Origin: an uncultured Parolsenella sp.
GTDB lineage: Bacteria; Actinomycetota; Coriobacteriia; Coriobacteriales; Atopobiaceae
Assembly (NCBI RefSeq): GCF_934660935.1
Contig: NZ_CAKUIH010000011.1
Span: 1-64,000 of the forward strand
Length of the DNA: 64,000 nucleotides
Reading direction: 5' to 3'
A program made the translations under genes and the position numbers. Shown one piece after another: positions 41,754 to 49,652 of this stretch (positions within the stretch are counted from its first letter, which is position 1; each line of letters starts with the position of its first letter). The notes under the pieces are model-generated. The model was not told the origin of the DNA and made no database searches. It saw only the letters and a list, made by a program, of their open reading frames with translations.

Positions 41754-42525
41754 GCTGGGTCTCGACAAACACGAGTAGCGTCCGGTCACGCTGGCCACTT
41801 TGTTCTGACGAACAGGTGGCCAGCGTGATTGCTTTTTGAGCGCCTAGACACAGCGCTCGGGAGTCAGTCGCTCTCGCGGTCGAATCGCAGAGGATGCTTG
41901 AAAGCCAGTTTCTTAGTTCCGTCTCACTGCATGCATCAAATGCCTGTATCTTCTGGTACGTTTTATCGACTTTGAGGGCACAGAGGGGCCTGAGGGTAGA
42001 TATGCCGTCGGTCGTTTTCCATTCGAGCGTGCCGATATGGTCGAACTCTTCCTGTTGCCAAGTCTCGGCAATGGGGGAGAACTGCCTTTCCGTTGTTCCC
42101 ATCCGGTGGGCATAGACGAGCTTTTGAAGTCTCGCATTTGAGCAGCGCCAATCGAGAAAGGGGCAGCCTGATCCTGATGGGTTGCCCCAGATGTCATGAG
42201 ACAGATAGAAGAAGGGGTCGCTTTCGTGAGCCTGCGCGACGGGATAGTCGATGCTGGTGCCATTGACGCGCAGCCATGCCACGGCACCGTCTGGTAGAGG
42301 CGATGTTTCCGCGCTGCCATCGCTCGATTCGCTTTGAGATTCTATTGCCGCTCGCTCGTATCTCCATTCGGTTATCTCGTCTGCGGTGGCTTCATGTGTT
42401 CCAGAAACAACCAAGACCAATCCGGTTAGTAGCAACGTGATAGAGCACGCAAATCCCGCGATGCTTGGCAAGTCAGCCGCAAGTCCCGCGTCGCTGAGCG
42501 GGGTCTTCTTTCGCCCCGTTTCCAT
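41728..42525 (-). CDS. Class B sortase
   Basis: This is a 265-residue membrane-anchored transpeptidase of the class B sortase type, which joins proteins bearing a sorting motif to the cell wall. A hydrophobic anchor lies near residues 22-42 (FACSITLLLTGLVLVV). Catalytic residues are His in LVYAHRM, Cys in ITLATCS and Arg in RTLLVFVE. The N-terminal sortase strand WLRVNGTSIDYPVAQ and YLSHDIWG support class B. AAAGGAG stands before the ATG. It ends a five-gene minus-strand operon with exported partners. The plus-strand M28-like gene and its terminator hairpin overlap its 3' part. Confidence 0.9.
   Translation of the reverse strand: METGRKKTPLSDAGLAADLPSIAGFACSITLLLTGLVLVVSGTHEATADEITEWRYERAAIESQSESSDGSAETSPLPDGAVAWLRVNGTSIDYPVAQAHESDPFFYLSHDIWGNPSGSGCPFLDWRCSNARLQKLVYAHRMGTTERQFSPIAETWQQEEFDHIGTLEWKTTDGISTLRPLCALKVDKTYQKIQAFDACSETELRNWLSSILCDSTARATDSRALCLGAQKAITLATCSSEQSGQRDRTLLVFVETQPTSGESSP
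41786..41838 (+). terminator. Terminator of the M28-like gene, inside sortase coding sequence
   Basis: A 13-bp stem TCACGCTGGCCAC/GTGGCCAGCGTGA (41786-41798 with 41816-41828), with a smaller inner hairpin, is followed by TTGCTTTTTG on the plus strand. It lies 33 bp past the M28-like stop, antisense to the sortase active-site codons. Confidence 0.8.
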
Positions 42526-42536
42526 TCGCTCTCCTT

Positions 42537-42597
42537 TCTGGCGAGAAAGACCAACGCGTCAAGCTCCACCCTCCCCTCTGGCGAGAAAGACCAACGC
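42537..42597. repeat. 40-bp-spaced direct repeat upstream of the sortase gene
   Basis: TCTGGCGAGAAAGACCAACG (plus-strand sense) begins at 42537 and again at 42577, and both copies continue with one further C. The repeat lies 12 bp ahead of the sortase start in the gap after the InlB-repeat protein gene. It could be a regulatory duplication or a replication-slip product. Confidence 0.75.
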
Positions 42598-42664
42598 CTC
42601 AAGCGGCTCGCGGGACGGAAACAAGAAGGTGCGCCACCTTGCCGCCTGCCCGCGAGCCGTCGGC

Positions 42665-43978
42665 TCACGATGCTCGCTCGAACGTGTAGGAGATTGAGCA
42701 GAACTCAACGGGCCCTGTCGCAGCCTCCTGGGCGCGCTGCCTCCATTCACCCGTGCCAGAGACGTTTGAGATGCTGAGCGCGAGTTCCTTGCTTCCCGAT
42801 CTTGTGATTTCGAGGGTCGCCCCCGGTTTATCCCCTCCATCCCACGAGTGGATGACTTTGCCCGCATCGGAGAGCTGCCAAGAGGCGTCGCCGGGCGTGC
42901 CGGTCGTTTCGATTTGCGAGGCCCTTACGTCCACCACGGATAGGTTTTCGATGACGTAACCGCCGGGAACCGCCACTGTGCCATCGGAGAGAATCCTGCA
43001 AGGAAGCAGTGAGGGAACCCTGACGGCTATGGTCGGGCTATATGTTGCGGTTACGGTCATGTCCTTGCCGACCGACGAGAAATCCTCGCTCCAGCCATCG
43101 AAGTGCCAGCCATCGTGGCTTGGCGCCTCGGGAGATGTTGCGCCGCTTCCCTCGTCGACGGTCTCTTCCCCGAGCTTGTCTCCGGTGACTCCGTCGACGA
43201 AGGTGATGGTCCAGATCTTCTGGAACTCAGCCGAGATCGTGTGGTCGCCAGTGACGTTCGAGAAGGTGTAGGTGTCCCTGGCCCCCACGGATTCACCGTC
43301 TACGAGCACGTCCTTGATGCGCCATCCGGGCGAAGGCGTGATGGTGTACTCCTTTGAGTCGCCCGCTGATACAAGACTATGTCCCTCCGGACTGATCGAA
43401 CCACCTTCGCTTGCCTCCGCGGAGATGCGATAGGGGATGTTGATGTAGAAGTCCCAGCCCGCTACTGTTCCCGCCGAGTCACGGAAGATGTTCTCGACCG
43501 ATGTGATGTGGTGGCTTCCTCCACCACGCACCGCGAAGCTGGCCTTTTGGGAGATTGTGTCCCCTTTATAAGCCTTGGAATTCCAATCGGGCCCGATGTA
43601 AGCGCACTGGGTGCCGTTGTCATAGATGGTCTTCGTCGTTGTCCACCAAGCACTGCCATTCTTGCAATAGATCTCGGTTTTGATGTCGACCTGAACGGTT
43701 CCCTCGAGGTTGGCGTTGGGATGGATGTAGTAGGCACAGGTCTGGATAGCCGTGCTGCCCTCGCTGCGCTTGACCTCAACCCATTTACCGATTGGCGAAG
43801 ACTGGGCTCTCGCGGGGGCGCGTCTCGGAAGAGGTCCCGTCTGCTGTTGGGGAAAGGTGACCACTACGTCGTCGTCGAGCAGCTCGATATCGTCTGCCAA
43901 AGCAGCGCTGGGTACGAAGGCCATCGCGAGGCACGTTACCGTTGCGAGTGCGGCGAGGACCTTCCTAAGCCTACGCAT
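42665..43978 (-). CDS. Secreted InlB-repeat surface protein
   Basis: This is a 437-residue exported protein with a signal peptide (residues 1-28, ending ALA). A beta-rich domain (about 65-185) is followed by two repeats: one with GGSISPEGHSLVSAGDSKEY and VLVDGESVG (about 190-257), one InlB-type (about 258-316, TITFVDGVTGDKLGEE and WHFDGWSEDF). The C-terminal domain (about 317-437) starts VRVPSLLPCRILSDGTV and includes VIENLSVVDVRA. It resembles the neighbouring 208-residue protein. No sorting motif or anchor is present. GGAGGAG precedes the ATG, which overlaps the small LAQTG gene. Confidence 0.8.
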   Translation of the reverse strand: MRRLRKVLAALATVTCLAMAFVPSAALADDIELLDDDVVVTFPQQQTGPLPRRAPARAQSSPIGKWVEVKRSEGSTAIQTCAYYIHPNANLEGTVQVDIKTEIYCKNGSAWWTTTKTIYDNGTQCAYIGPDWNSKAYKGDTISQKASFAVRGGGSHHITSVENIFRDSAGTVAGWDFYINIPYRISAEASEGGSISPEGHSLVSAGDSKEYTITPSPGWRIKDVLVDGESVGARDTYTFSNVTGDHTISAEFQKIWTITFVDGVTGDKLGEETVDEGSGATSPEAPSHDGWHFDGWSEDFSSVGKDMTVTATYSPTIAVRVPSLLPCRILSDGTVAVPGGYVIENLSVVDVRASQIETTGTPGDASWQLSDAGKVIHSWDGGDKPGATLEITRSGSKELALSISNVSGTGEWRQRAQEAATGPVEFCSISYTFERAS

Positions 43979-44264
43979 GGTGCTTTCTCCTCCTTCCCAA
44001 ATAGATCATTAGCATGAGCGAGATGGCAACGAGGACGACGCCGACGGTGATGCGTCCCCACACTCCGCCTCCGGAGCCAGTCTGTGCGAGGACGCCGGCA
44101 GGACCATCCCAAATCTCGGGAGGGGCGGTGACGCCCCTCAAGGTAACGTCGGTGCTGCCTTCTGAGGCGAAAGCGACCCTTGGGGCAAGCGCCAGGCAGG
44201 CGAAGATGCTGCCAAGCAGTTTTTGGGCGGTGGATATGGCGCACCTCACCGGCTTACGGCTCAT
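43971..44264 (-). CDS. Tiny LAQTG-anchored surface peptide
   Basis: This is a 97-residue exported protein with a signal peptide (about residues 1-33, ending AFA), a mature portion of only about 30 residues and a sorting signal: LAQTG, a hydrophobic helix (VWGRITVGVVLVAISLMLMI) and RRRKHH. Its ATG at 44264 overlaps the stop of the 208-residue gene by four bases, and its stop overlaps the InlB-repeat gene start, so coupling is tight. The nearby class B sortase is the likely enzyme. The open frame extends to 44429, but that N-terminus is in another gene. What the anchored peptide does is unknown. Confidence 0.82.
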   Translation of the reverse strand: MSRKPVRCAISTAQKLLGSIFACLALAPRVAFASEGSTDVTLRGVTAPPEIWDGPAGVLAQTGSGGGVWGRITVGVVLVAISLMLMIYLGRRRKHHA

Positions 44265-44887
44265 GACGTTGCCTGTTCGCCGCCGTGGGCGCCAGGGGCG
44301 AGGGTGAAGGTGACGGTACCGATGTGGACGGGCGAGGAGATATCCGTGGCTACTCGCCCGACGGTGCCGGAGGTCTCGAGCTTGATGTCGTCGGTTTCGA
44401 CCGCGTCGCTCTGGTAGGTCATGTTCCACTGGGGGCTCGTGATGTCGATGCCGTTATCTGTGGCCGCGGCGGCGGCACGGACGGGCGCTCCGGTAGGCCC
44501 GAGGGACCAATCGATGGAGTCGTCTGCGGCAGAGATGTCCTCCGTGTGGTTCCATCCGTTGTTGGAGGTCACCTTCACGTTGGTGACCTTGAGACCGTAG
44601 GCGGAGAGGTTCTCGATGCGCGTCGCGTCTGCGGTCGGGCCGGTGAGCGTGCCGTCGGAGGCAGCTACGAATGGGATGACGGTTGGCACTTTGAAGCGTA
44701 GGTTGCTGTCATCCGCCTGGACGGTCACCTTGGTGTTTCCGGTGTTGCCCTCCGCTGCGATTGCCGGTATGGGGGAGAGCGTGGCAAGGGTCGCGCCCGC
44801 CGCGGCGGTCACGGCGAGGCGTCTCAACGCCAGGGGCACCCACTGCCGGCAGAACCTCTCCTCAGGACGTGTGTCTCGTGCGTTCAT
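44261..44887 (-). CDS. Secreted beta-domain protein of the sortase operon
   Basis: This is a 208-residue exported protein with an N-terminal signal sequence (about residues 22-44, ending AIA). The mature part is beta-rich and has the pattern VP-x2-P-x5-DGTLTGP (FKVPTVIPFVAASDGTL), then IENLSAYGLKVTNVKV and NNGW. The same pattern occurs in the C-terminal domain of the 437-residue partner. It has no sorting motif and no transmembrane anchor. AAAGGAG precedes the ATG by five bases. No named family is claimed. It may be a secreted structural subunit or be held non-covalently by its partners. Confidence 0.72.
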   Translation of the reverse strand: MNARDTRPEERFCRQWVPLALRRLAVTAAAGATLATLSPIPAIAAEGNTGNTKVTVQADDSNLRFKVPTVIPFVAASDGTLTGPTADATRIENLSAYGLKVTNVKVTSNNGWNHTEDISAADDSIDWSLGPTGAPVRAAAAATDNGIDITSPQWNMTYQSDAVETDDIKLETSGTVGRVATDISSPVHIGTVTFTLAPGAHGGEQATS

Positions 44888-44931
44888 TTGATCTCCTTTC
44901 GTTGTGTCGGGGGAATGCCCCGCTGACGGCG

Positions 44932-45594
44932 TTAGTTGGTGACAGGATTCGCGCCGGACACGGAGGTCCCGGCCGTCGAGTCGAGTGGCTTTGTGGTGGT
45001 CGTCGCTGAAGCCGCCGCGTTTGTGGCGCCGGGCGAGCTGGCTGTCGCCTCGCTGGCGCCGGGACTCTCTTCGCCTGCGTCGAGGTTCGTTACGGGGATG
45101 ACTTCCACCTCGATCGCGGTGGGCGACCCGTGGTCTTCGAGGGTTTCCGCATCGAGGGCCTGAACCTCGACGCGAGCGGTGCCCTCCTTCGCCTTGGGCG
45201 CTCGCACGGTCTCGATCCGCTTCCCCGGCATGAGAGGGTCAGACTCGTAGACGCAGGTGTCGCCCTGGGTTATGACGAAGCGTTGGGCAAACTTGTTGTC
45301 ACCGACGTTTTCGAGGCCAACTTGCAGTTCATGGGTTGATTCATCGAGCTTGAGGTTGGGGAGAACACTCACCGTCATCATGTTCTCGGCGACTTCACGG
45401 TCGAGTTCAGCCTGGATCTCCTCGCGGCTCTGCCCCTCTCGGGCCGAGGTGAGGAGGGCCCCGGTGTCAAAGTCGATCCCGCTTCCAAGAACGACGGCGA
45501 TCGCCGCTCCCACGCACGCGACAAATCCTGCCACCAGGATCGGCCATCTCCGACGTGGCTTCTCCTTCGGCAGGCGGAACTGACCCGCCCTCAT
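44932..45594 (-). CDS. Membrane-anchored exported protein, first gene of the sortase operon
   Basis: This is a 220-residue protein with a single N-terminal membrane helix (RRRWPILVAGFVACVGAAIAVVLGSG, about residues 14-40) and an extracytoplasmic beta-rich region (about 75-170, with VSVLPNLKLDESTHELQVGLENVGDNKF). The Ala/Thr/Ser-rich C-terminal tail is probably disordered. The ATG at 45594 follows GGAGG by eight bases; the longer open frame is not supported. It starts a five-gene unit ending in the sortase. No family was recognised. Confidence 0.7.
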   Translation of the reverse strand: MRAGQFRLPKEKPRRRWPILVAGFVACVGAAIAVVLGSGIDFDTGALLTSAREGQSREEIQAELDREVAENMMTVSVLPNLKLDESTHELQVGLENVGDNKFAQRFVITQGDTCVYESDPLMPGKRIETVRAPKAKEGTARVEVQALDAETLEDHGSPTAIEVEVIPVTNLDAGEESPGASEATASSPGATNAAASATTTTKPLDSTAGTSVSGANPVTN

Positions 45595-46123
45595 TGCGCC
45601 GCCTCCGTGGTGTGCCGTGGCGACGCAGCCACTCGCGTGCGCTCGACGCCGCCAAGTGCCTGGGCACGGCCCGCATGACCGGGCCCAGGGAATGCGCCAC
45701 CCCTCATCTGGTCCGCGCCGCGCGACCTTATCGTGCGGACATTCCTCGTCCGGGACCTGTTCTTCGTCGTTTTCATCCGCTCCTCCCTTTCGCGTTGGTG
45801 GAAGGAGCATAGGGAGGGGACCTGACAAGAATGGGTATGCCTGCCGACAGGATTCTTACCGCGCAGCTACGGGATGAGGTGAATTCTGCGGTCTTAATAG
45901 GTCGGCGGTAAACGTTGGCGTTTGGCCTGTGAGCGGTACTAAAGGCAGCCACATTCTTGCGCATCCACAACCGCTTCATTCCTGCGGCACCACTTTGATT
46001 GTTGAAAGCCGGAAAAGGCCAGTTCAGACGGATGACATGGCATCACGCCTTGCTGCCAAGCGCCCTCTTCTCGCACCTGGTGCTCTCCCAGCGGACGCTT
46101 GCTGTGTTAGAATCATCCGGCAT
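45595..46123. other. 529-bp gene-poor gap before tRNA-Gly
   Basis: Only short overlapping reading frames without ribosome sites occur here. The region should contain the promoter of the minus-strand sortase operon and of the plus-strand tRNA-Gly. A TAGAAT (46108-46113) near the tRNA fits a -10 element. Nothing else was identified. Confidence 0.5.
46108..46113 (+). promoter_or_regulatory. -10 element of tRNA-Gly
   Basis: TAGAAT followed by CAT lies 11 bp before the tRNA. The same TAGAATCAT appears before tRNA-Lys. No clear -35 box is seen. Confidence 0.5.
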
Positions 46124-46198
46124 GCGGGCATCGCCAAGTGGTAAGGCAACGGCTTCCCAAGCCGTCATTCGCGGGTTCGAATCCCGTTGCCCGCTCCA
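46124..46198 (+). tRNA. tRNA-Gly (anticodon CCC)
   Basis: A 75-base cloverleaf with GCGGGCA/TGCCCGC acceptor, anticodon loop TTCCCAA (CCC), T-loop GTTCGAATC and encoded CCA. Confidence 0.95.
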
Positions 46199-46207
46199 TG
46201 AGAGACA

Positions 46208-46238
46208 GGGCCCGGCGCACGCGCGTCGGGCCTTTTTC
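46208..46238 (+). terminator. Terminator of tRNA-Gly
   Basis: The stem GGCCCGGCGC/GCGTCGGGCC (one mismatch) is followed by TTTTTCG, about 10 bp past the tRNA. Confidence 0.85.
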
Positions 46239-46336
46239 GTGCCGGTTTGAGACGGCAGCCGTTGGGTACATCACAAGACGCGTGGTTGGGTACACAGCAT
46301 TCGCGTGTCTCCACGCGCCAAGTCGAAAGGAATTCC

Positions 46337-47617
46337 ATGAGCGACATCCCCATGAGCGACGCCGAATGCGCGCTCTCCATGAAGCGCCTTGAGCCCCGTC
46401 AGCGCCTCTACGCCCAGCTCCTCGTGCGCAATGGCGTGAACATCCAGCCTGATCAGGAGCTTGTCGTTTCCGCTCCTGTCGAGGCCGCGGACTTCGTCCG
46501 CCTCGTCGTCGCTACCGCGTATGAGATGGGCGCTGGCCACGTCACCGTCATCTGGGGCGATGACGAGCTGTCGCGCCTCGAGTACGATAACTGCCCGCTC
46601 GAGCGGTTCAAGAAGCTCCCCTCCTGGAAGGTCGAGCAGATGAATTCGCTTGCTCGCGAGGGTGCGGCGTTCCTCTGGCTTGATGGCGAGGATCCGGATG
46701 CTCTCCTTGAGGTCGATCCCGCGAAGCCGGCCGCCCGCTCCGCCGCGTCGCATCGTCAGTGCACGGAGTATCGCCACGGCCTCGACTTTGGCGAGAACTC
46801 CTGGTGCATCGGCGGTGTTCCGGTCAGCGCCTGGGCGCACAAGATCTTCCCGAGCCTTTCTCCCGCGGAGTCCATGCTGCGTCTTTGGGAGGCGATCCTC
46901 GAGACCGTCCGCATCGTCGACGAGGACCCGGAGAGCGCCTGGGAGACTCACGACGCCACCCTCGTCAAGAACAAGCGTCACCTGAACGAGGCTCACTTCG
47001 ACGCGCTTCGCTATGTCTCGGAGAACGGCACGAACTTCACCGTTGGCCTGCCTGCCCGTCATGTTTGGGAGGGCGGTTCTGCCAAGACGAAGGATGGTGT
47101 GAGGTTCTTCCCCAACATGCCCACCGAGGAAGTCTTTACCTCTCCTGACCGCAACCGTGCGGACGGTATCGTCCACTCCGCGCTTCCGCTCGTTCACAAC
47201 GGCTCCGTCATCCGCGATTTCTGGCTCAGGTTCGAGGCTGGCCGTGTGGTCGAGTTTGGTGCCGAGCAGGGTGAGGAGGTCCTGCGCCACATCATCGAGA
47301 CGGACGAGGGGTCCCACCACCTGGGCGAGTGCGCGCTCATCTCGAAGAACACGCCCATTCGCCAGAGTGGCCTGCTCTTCTATAACACGCTCTATGACGA
47401 GAACGCCAGCTGCCATCTCGCTCTGGGCATGGGCTTCCCGGATTGCTATGAGAACGGCGTCAACATGGACAAGGAGTCTCTGCTCGCGGCTGGCGTGAAT
47501 GACTCCGCCACCCACGTCGACTTCATGATTGGTGCTGATGACCTCAACATCTTCGGCATCACCGCTGATGGCGAAGAGGTTCCCATCTTTGACCACGGCC
47601 AGTGGAGCTGGGAGTAG
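46337..47617 (+). CDS. M29 family aminopeptidase
   Basis: This is a 426-residue thermophilic-type (M29) metallo-aminopeptidase, a cytosolic exopeptidase with a two-metal centre. The family segments seen are GHVTVIWGDDELSRLEYDN, NFTVGLPARHVWEGGS, FPNMPTEEVFTSPDRNRADGIV (with the catalytic Glu), RDFWLRFEAGRVVEFGAEQGEEVL and FYNTLYDENASCHLALGMGFPDC. The ATG at 46337 follows AAAGGA; the upstream 30 codons run into the tRNA-Gly terminator and are not used. It appears monocistronic. Identification as M29 is confident. Confidence 0.92.
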   Translation: MSDIPMSDAECALSMKRLEPRQRLYAQLLVRNGVNIQPDQELVVSAPVEAADFVRLVVATAYEMGAGHVTVIWGDDELSRLEYDNCPLERFKKLPSWKVEQMNSLAREGAAFLWLDGEDPDALLEVDPAKPAARSAASHRQCTEYRHGLDFGENSWCIGGVPVSAWAHKIFPSLSPAESMLRLWEAILETVRIVDEDPESAWETHDATLVKNKRHLNEAHFDALRYVSENGTNFTVGLPARHVWEGGSAKTKDGVRFFPNMPTEEVFTSPDRNRADGIVHSALPLVHNGSVIRDFWLRFEAGRVVEFGAEQGEEVLRHIIETDEGSHHLGECALISKNTPIRQSGLLFYNTLYDENASCHLALGMGFPDCYENGVNMDKESLLAAGVNDSATHVDFMIGADDLNIFGITADGEEVPIFDHGQWSWE

Positions 47618-47652
47618 CGAGTTCGGGGCGATGGTTGACCAGTTTCCGCGAG

Positions 47653-47669
47653 GACGCGCCGTCAGCTCA
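47653..47669 (+). repeat. Partial copy of the tRNA-Lys 5' end
   Basis: GACGCGCCGTCAGCTCA differs at one base from the 17 bases at 47704-47720 that form the start of tRNA-Lys. It lies about 51 bp upstream and could be a relic of a tRNA duplication or of site-specific integration. Confidence 0.6.
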
Positions 47670-47690
47670 TCATGTGTCCGCTGTATCAGC

Positions 47691-47696
47691 TAGAAT
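47691..47696 (+). promoter_or_regulatory. -10 element of tRNA-Lys
   Basis: TAGAAT followed by CATG lies nine bases before the tRNA. It matches the sequence upstream of tRNA-Gly. No clear -35 box was found. Confidence 0.5.
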
Positions 47697-47705
47697 CATG
47701 CAGAC

Positions 47706-47781
47706 GCGCCGTTAGCTCAGTTGGTAGAGCAGGGGACTTTTAATCCCAAGGCCCAGGGTTCGATCCCCTGACGGCGCACCA
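47706..47781 (+). tRNA. tRNA-Lys (anticodon TTT)
   Basis: A 76-base cloverleaf with GCGCCGT/ACGGCGC acceptor, anticodon loop CTTTTAA (TTT), T-loop GTTCGATCC and encoded CCA. Confidence 0.95.
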
Positions 47782-47791
47782 AGACAGAGTC

Positions 47792-47831
47792 GCAGGCTGG
47801 AGTGCTCGGGTGCTCCAGCCTGCTTTCTTTT
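47792..47831 (+). terminator. Terminator of tRNA-Lys
   Basis: A perfect 11-bp stem GCAGGCTGGAG/CTCCAGCCTGC is followed by TTTCTTTTG. Confidence 0.9.
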
Positions 47832-47928
47832 GCGCAGTTGGCGGCATGTGCCCTTCGCGCGGTAGAATCAAATAGTTGTGCAGATTCGTCGCGCGTCGCG
47901 ACGCAGGCCAAACCCTTGGAGGAGCCGC

Positions 47929-49275
47929 ATGATCGACCGTTATACCCGTCCTGAGATGGGCCACATCTTCTCGCTCGAGAACAAGTACGCCATCTGGCAG
48001 GAGATCGAGGTCCTCGCCTGCGAGGCCCAGGCCGAGCTTGGCAAGATTGGCATCACCAAGGACGAGGCCGCCTGGATCCGCGACCACGCCAACTTCGAGA
48101 AGGCCAAGGTCGACGAGATCGAGGAGGTCACCCGCCACGACGTCATCGCCTTCCTCACCAACATGAAGGAGTACATCGACGCCGACGTCCCGGCTGACGC
48201 TCCCAAGCCCAGCCGTTGGGTCCACTACGGCATGACCAGCTCTGACCTCGGCGACACCGCCCTCTGCTACCAGCTCACCCAGGCCTGCGATCTCATCATC
48301 GAGGACGTGCGCAAGCTTGGCGAGATCTGCAAGCGTCGTGCCTTCGAGGAGCGCGACACCCTCTGCGCCGGCCGCACCCACGGCATCCACGCCGAGCCCA
48401 TGACCTTCGGCATGAAGTTCGGCTCCTGGGCCTGGGAGCTCAAGCGCGACCTCGACCGTCTCGTCGACGCGCGCAAGAACGTCGCCTTTGGCGCCATCTC
48501 CGGTGCTGTGGGCACCTATTCCAGCATCGACCCGTTCGTCGAGGAGTACGTCTGCGAGCACCTCGGCCTCGTTCATGACCCGCTGTCCACGCAGGTCATC
48601 TCCCGTGACCACCACGCTTACCTCGCTGGCGTCCTTGCCACCACGGCTGCCACCTGCGAGCGCATCGCGACCGAGGTCCGCAACCTCCAGAAGACCGACA
48701 CCCTCGAGGCCGAGGAGCCGTTCCGCAAGGGCCAGAAGGGTTCCTCCGCCATGCCGCACAAGCGCAACCCCATCACCATGGAGAAGGTCTGCGGCCTCTC
48801 GCGCATCGTCAAGTCCAACGCCCAGGTCGCCTTCGACAACGTCGCCCTCTGGCACGAGCGCGACATCTCGCACTCCTCTGCGGAGCGCGTTGCCCAGGCC
48901 GACTCCTTCATCGCACTCGACCATATGTTCCAGTGCCTCATTCGCGTGATTGACGGCCTGCAGCTCTATCCGGCTCGCATGATGGCCAACCTCAACAAGA
49001 CCCGCGGCCTGATCTTCTCCTCCAAGGTGCTGCTCGCCCTCGTCGACACGGGCATCACCCGCGAGGAGGCCTACGCCATTGTCCAGGAGAACGCCATGGC
49101 TACCTGGCATGAGGTTCAGGACTGCGTCTCTGGCCCGACCTTCAAGGAGCGCCTCGAGGCTGACCCGCGTTGCACCGTCAGCGACGAGAAGCTTGACGAG
49201 ATCTTCGATCCGTGGGACTTCCTGACTCGTATCAACGTTGTGTTCGACCGCCTCGAGCAGCTCTCCTTCGAGTAA
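47929..49275 (+). CDS. purB: Adenylosuccinate lyase
   Basis: This is a 448-residue enzyme of purine synthesis that cleaves SAICAR and adenylosuccinate, releasing fumarate. The fumarase/aspartase superfamily signature GSSAMPHKRNPI is present near residue 280. The conserved Thr-Ser-Ser-Asp segment (YGMTSSDLGDTA) is near 105, and GRTHGIHAEPMTFG is near 147. GGAGGAG precedes the ATG by five bases. It is separated from purC by 4.4 kb. Confidence 0.96.
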   Translation: MIDRYTRPEMGHIFSLENKYAIWQEIEVLACEAQAELGKIGITKDEAAWIRDHANFEKAKVDEIEEVTRHDVIAFLTNMKEYIDADVPADAPKPSRWVHYGMTSSDLGDTALCYQLTQACDLIIEDVRKLGEICKRRAFEERDTLCAGRTHGIHAEPMTFGMKFGSWAWELKRDLDRLVDARKNVAFGAISGAVGTYSSIDPFVEEYVCEHLGLVHDPLSTQVISRDHHAYLAGVLATTAATCERIATEVRNLQKTDTLEAEEPFRKGQKGSSAMPHKRNPITMEKVCGLSRIVKSNAQVAFDNVALWHERDISHSSAERVAQADSFIALDHMFQCLIRVIDGLQLYPARMMANLNKTRGLIFSSKVLLALVDTGITREEAYAIVQENAMATWHEVQDCVSGPTFKERLEADPRCTVSDEKLDEIFDPWDFLTRINVVFDRLEQLSFE

Positions 49276-49306
49276 GCTCGGCCTCTGCGAAATTCTCGCG
49301 CGTGAA

Positions 49307-49338
49307 CCCTCCCGTCAGTGGGGATACTGGCGGGAGGG
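49307..49338 (+). terminator. Hairpin after purB
   Basis: CCCTCCCG (49307-49314) pairs with CGGGAGGG (49331-49338), with inner partial pairing. The following CTATTGAT is only weakly T-rich, so it may be a weak terminator or a processing hairpin. Confidence 0.45.
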
Positions 49339-49373
49339 CTATTGATAGAAATTGACGAAACATGGAGGGAAAC

Positions 49374-49643
49374 ATGTTCACCTACGACTTCCGCCCGAAG
49401 GGCGTCTGCTCCCGCATGATTCACATCGCTCTTTCCGATGACGGCTCCACCATCGAGCAGGTTTCTTTCGAGGGTGGCTGCAACGGCAACCTCAAGGCCA
49501 TCTCCAAGCTCGTTGCCGGTCATCCGGTCGAGGAGATCTCCAACATCCTTGCTGGTAATACCTGTGGTCCGCGCAAGACCTCCTGTGCCGATCAGCTCAC
49601 GATTGGTCTGCACGAGGCGTCTAAGGCTGCCCGAGAGGCGTAG
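49374..49643 (+). CDS. TSCPD-domain small protein
   Basis: This is an 89-residue cytosolic protein with the TSCPD-type ending: CNGNLKAISKLVAGHPVEEI followed by CGPRKTSCADQLTIGLHEA. It has Cys at several positions that could bind a metal or cluster. Similar stand-alone proteins occur in Clostridia and Coriobacteriia with unknown function; related domains are found at the C-terminus of some B12-dependent ribonucleotide reductases. The ATG at 49374 follows GGAGGGAAAC. It lies just upstream of the Tat lipoprotein gene. Confidence 0.8.
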   Translation: MFTYDFRPKGVCSRMIHIALSDDGSTIEQVSFEGGCNGNLKAISKLVAGHPVEEISNILAGNTCGPRKTSCADQLTIGLHEASKAAREA

Positions 49644-49652
49644 GGGACCATC

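Noticed and set aside
45555..45812. Small plus-strand gene in the gap before tRNA-Gly
   Set aside because: No ribosome site, no domain and Arg/Pro-rich composition typical of GC-rich shadow frames.
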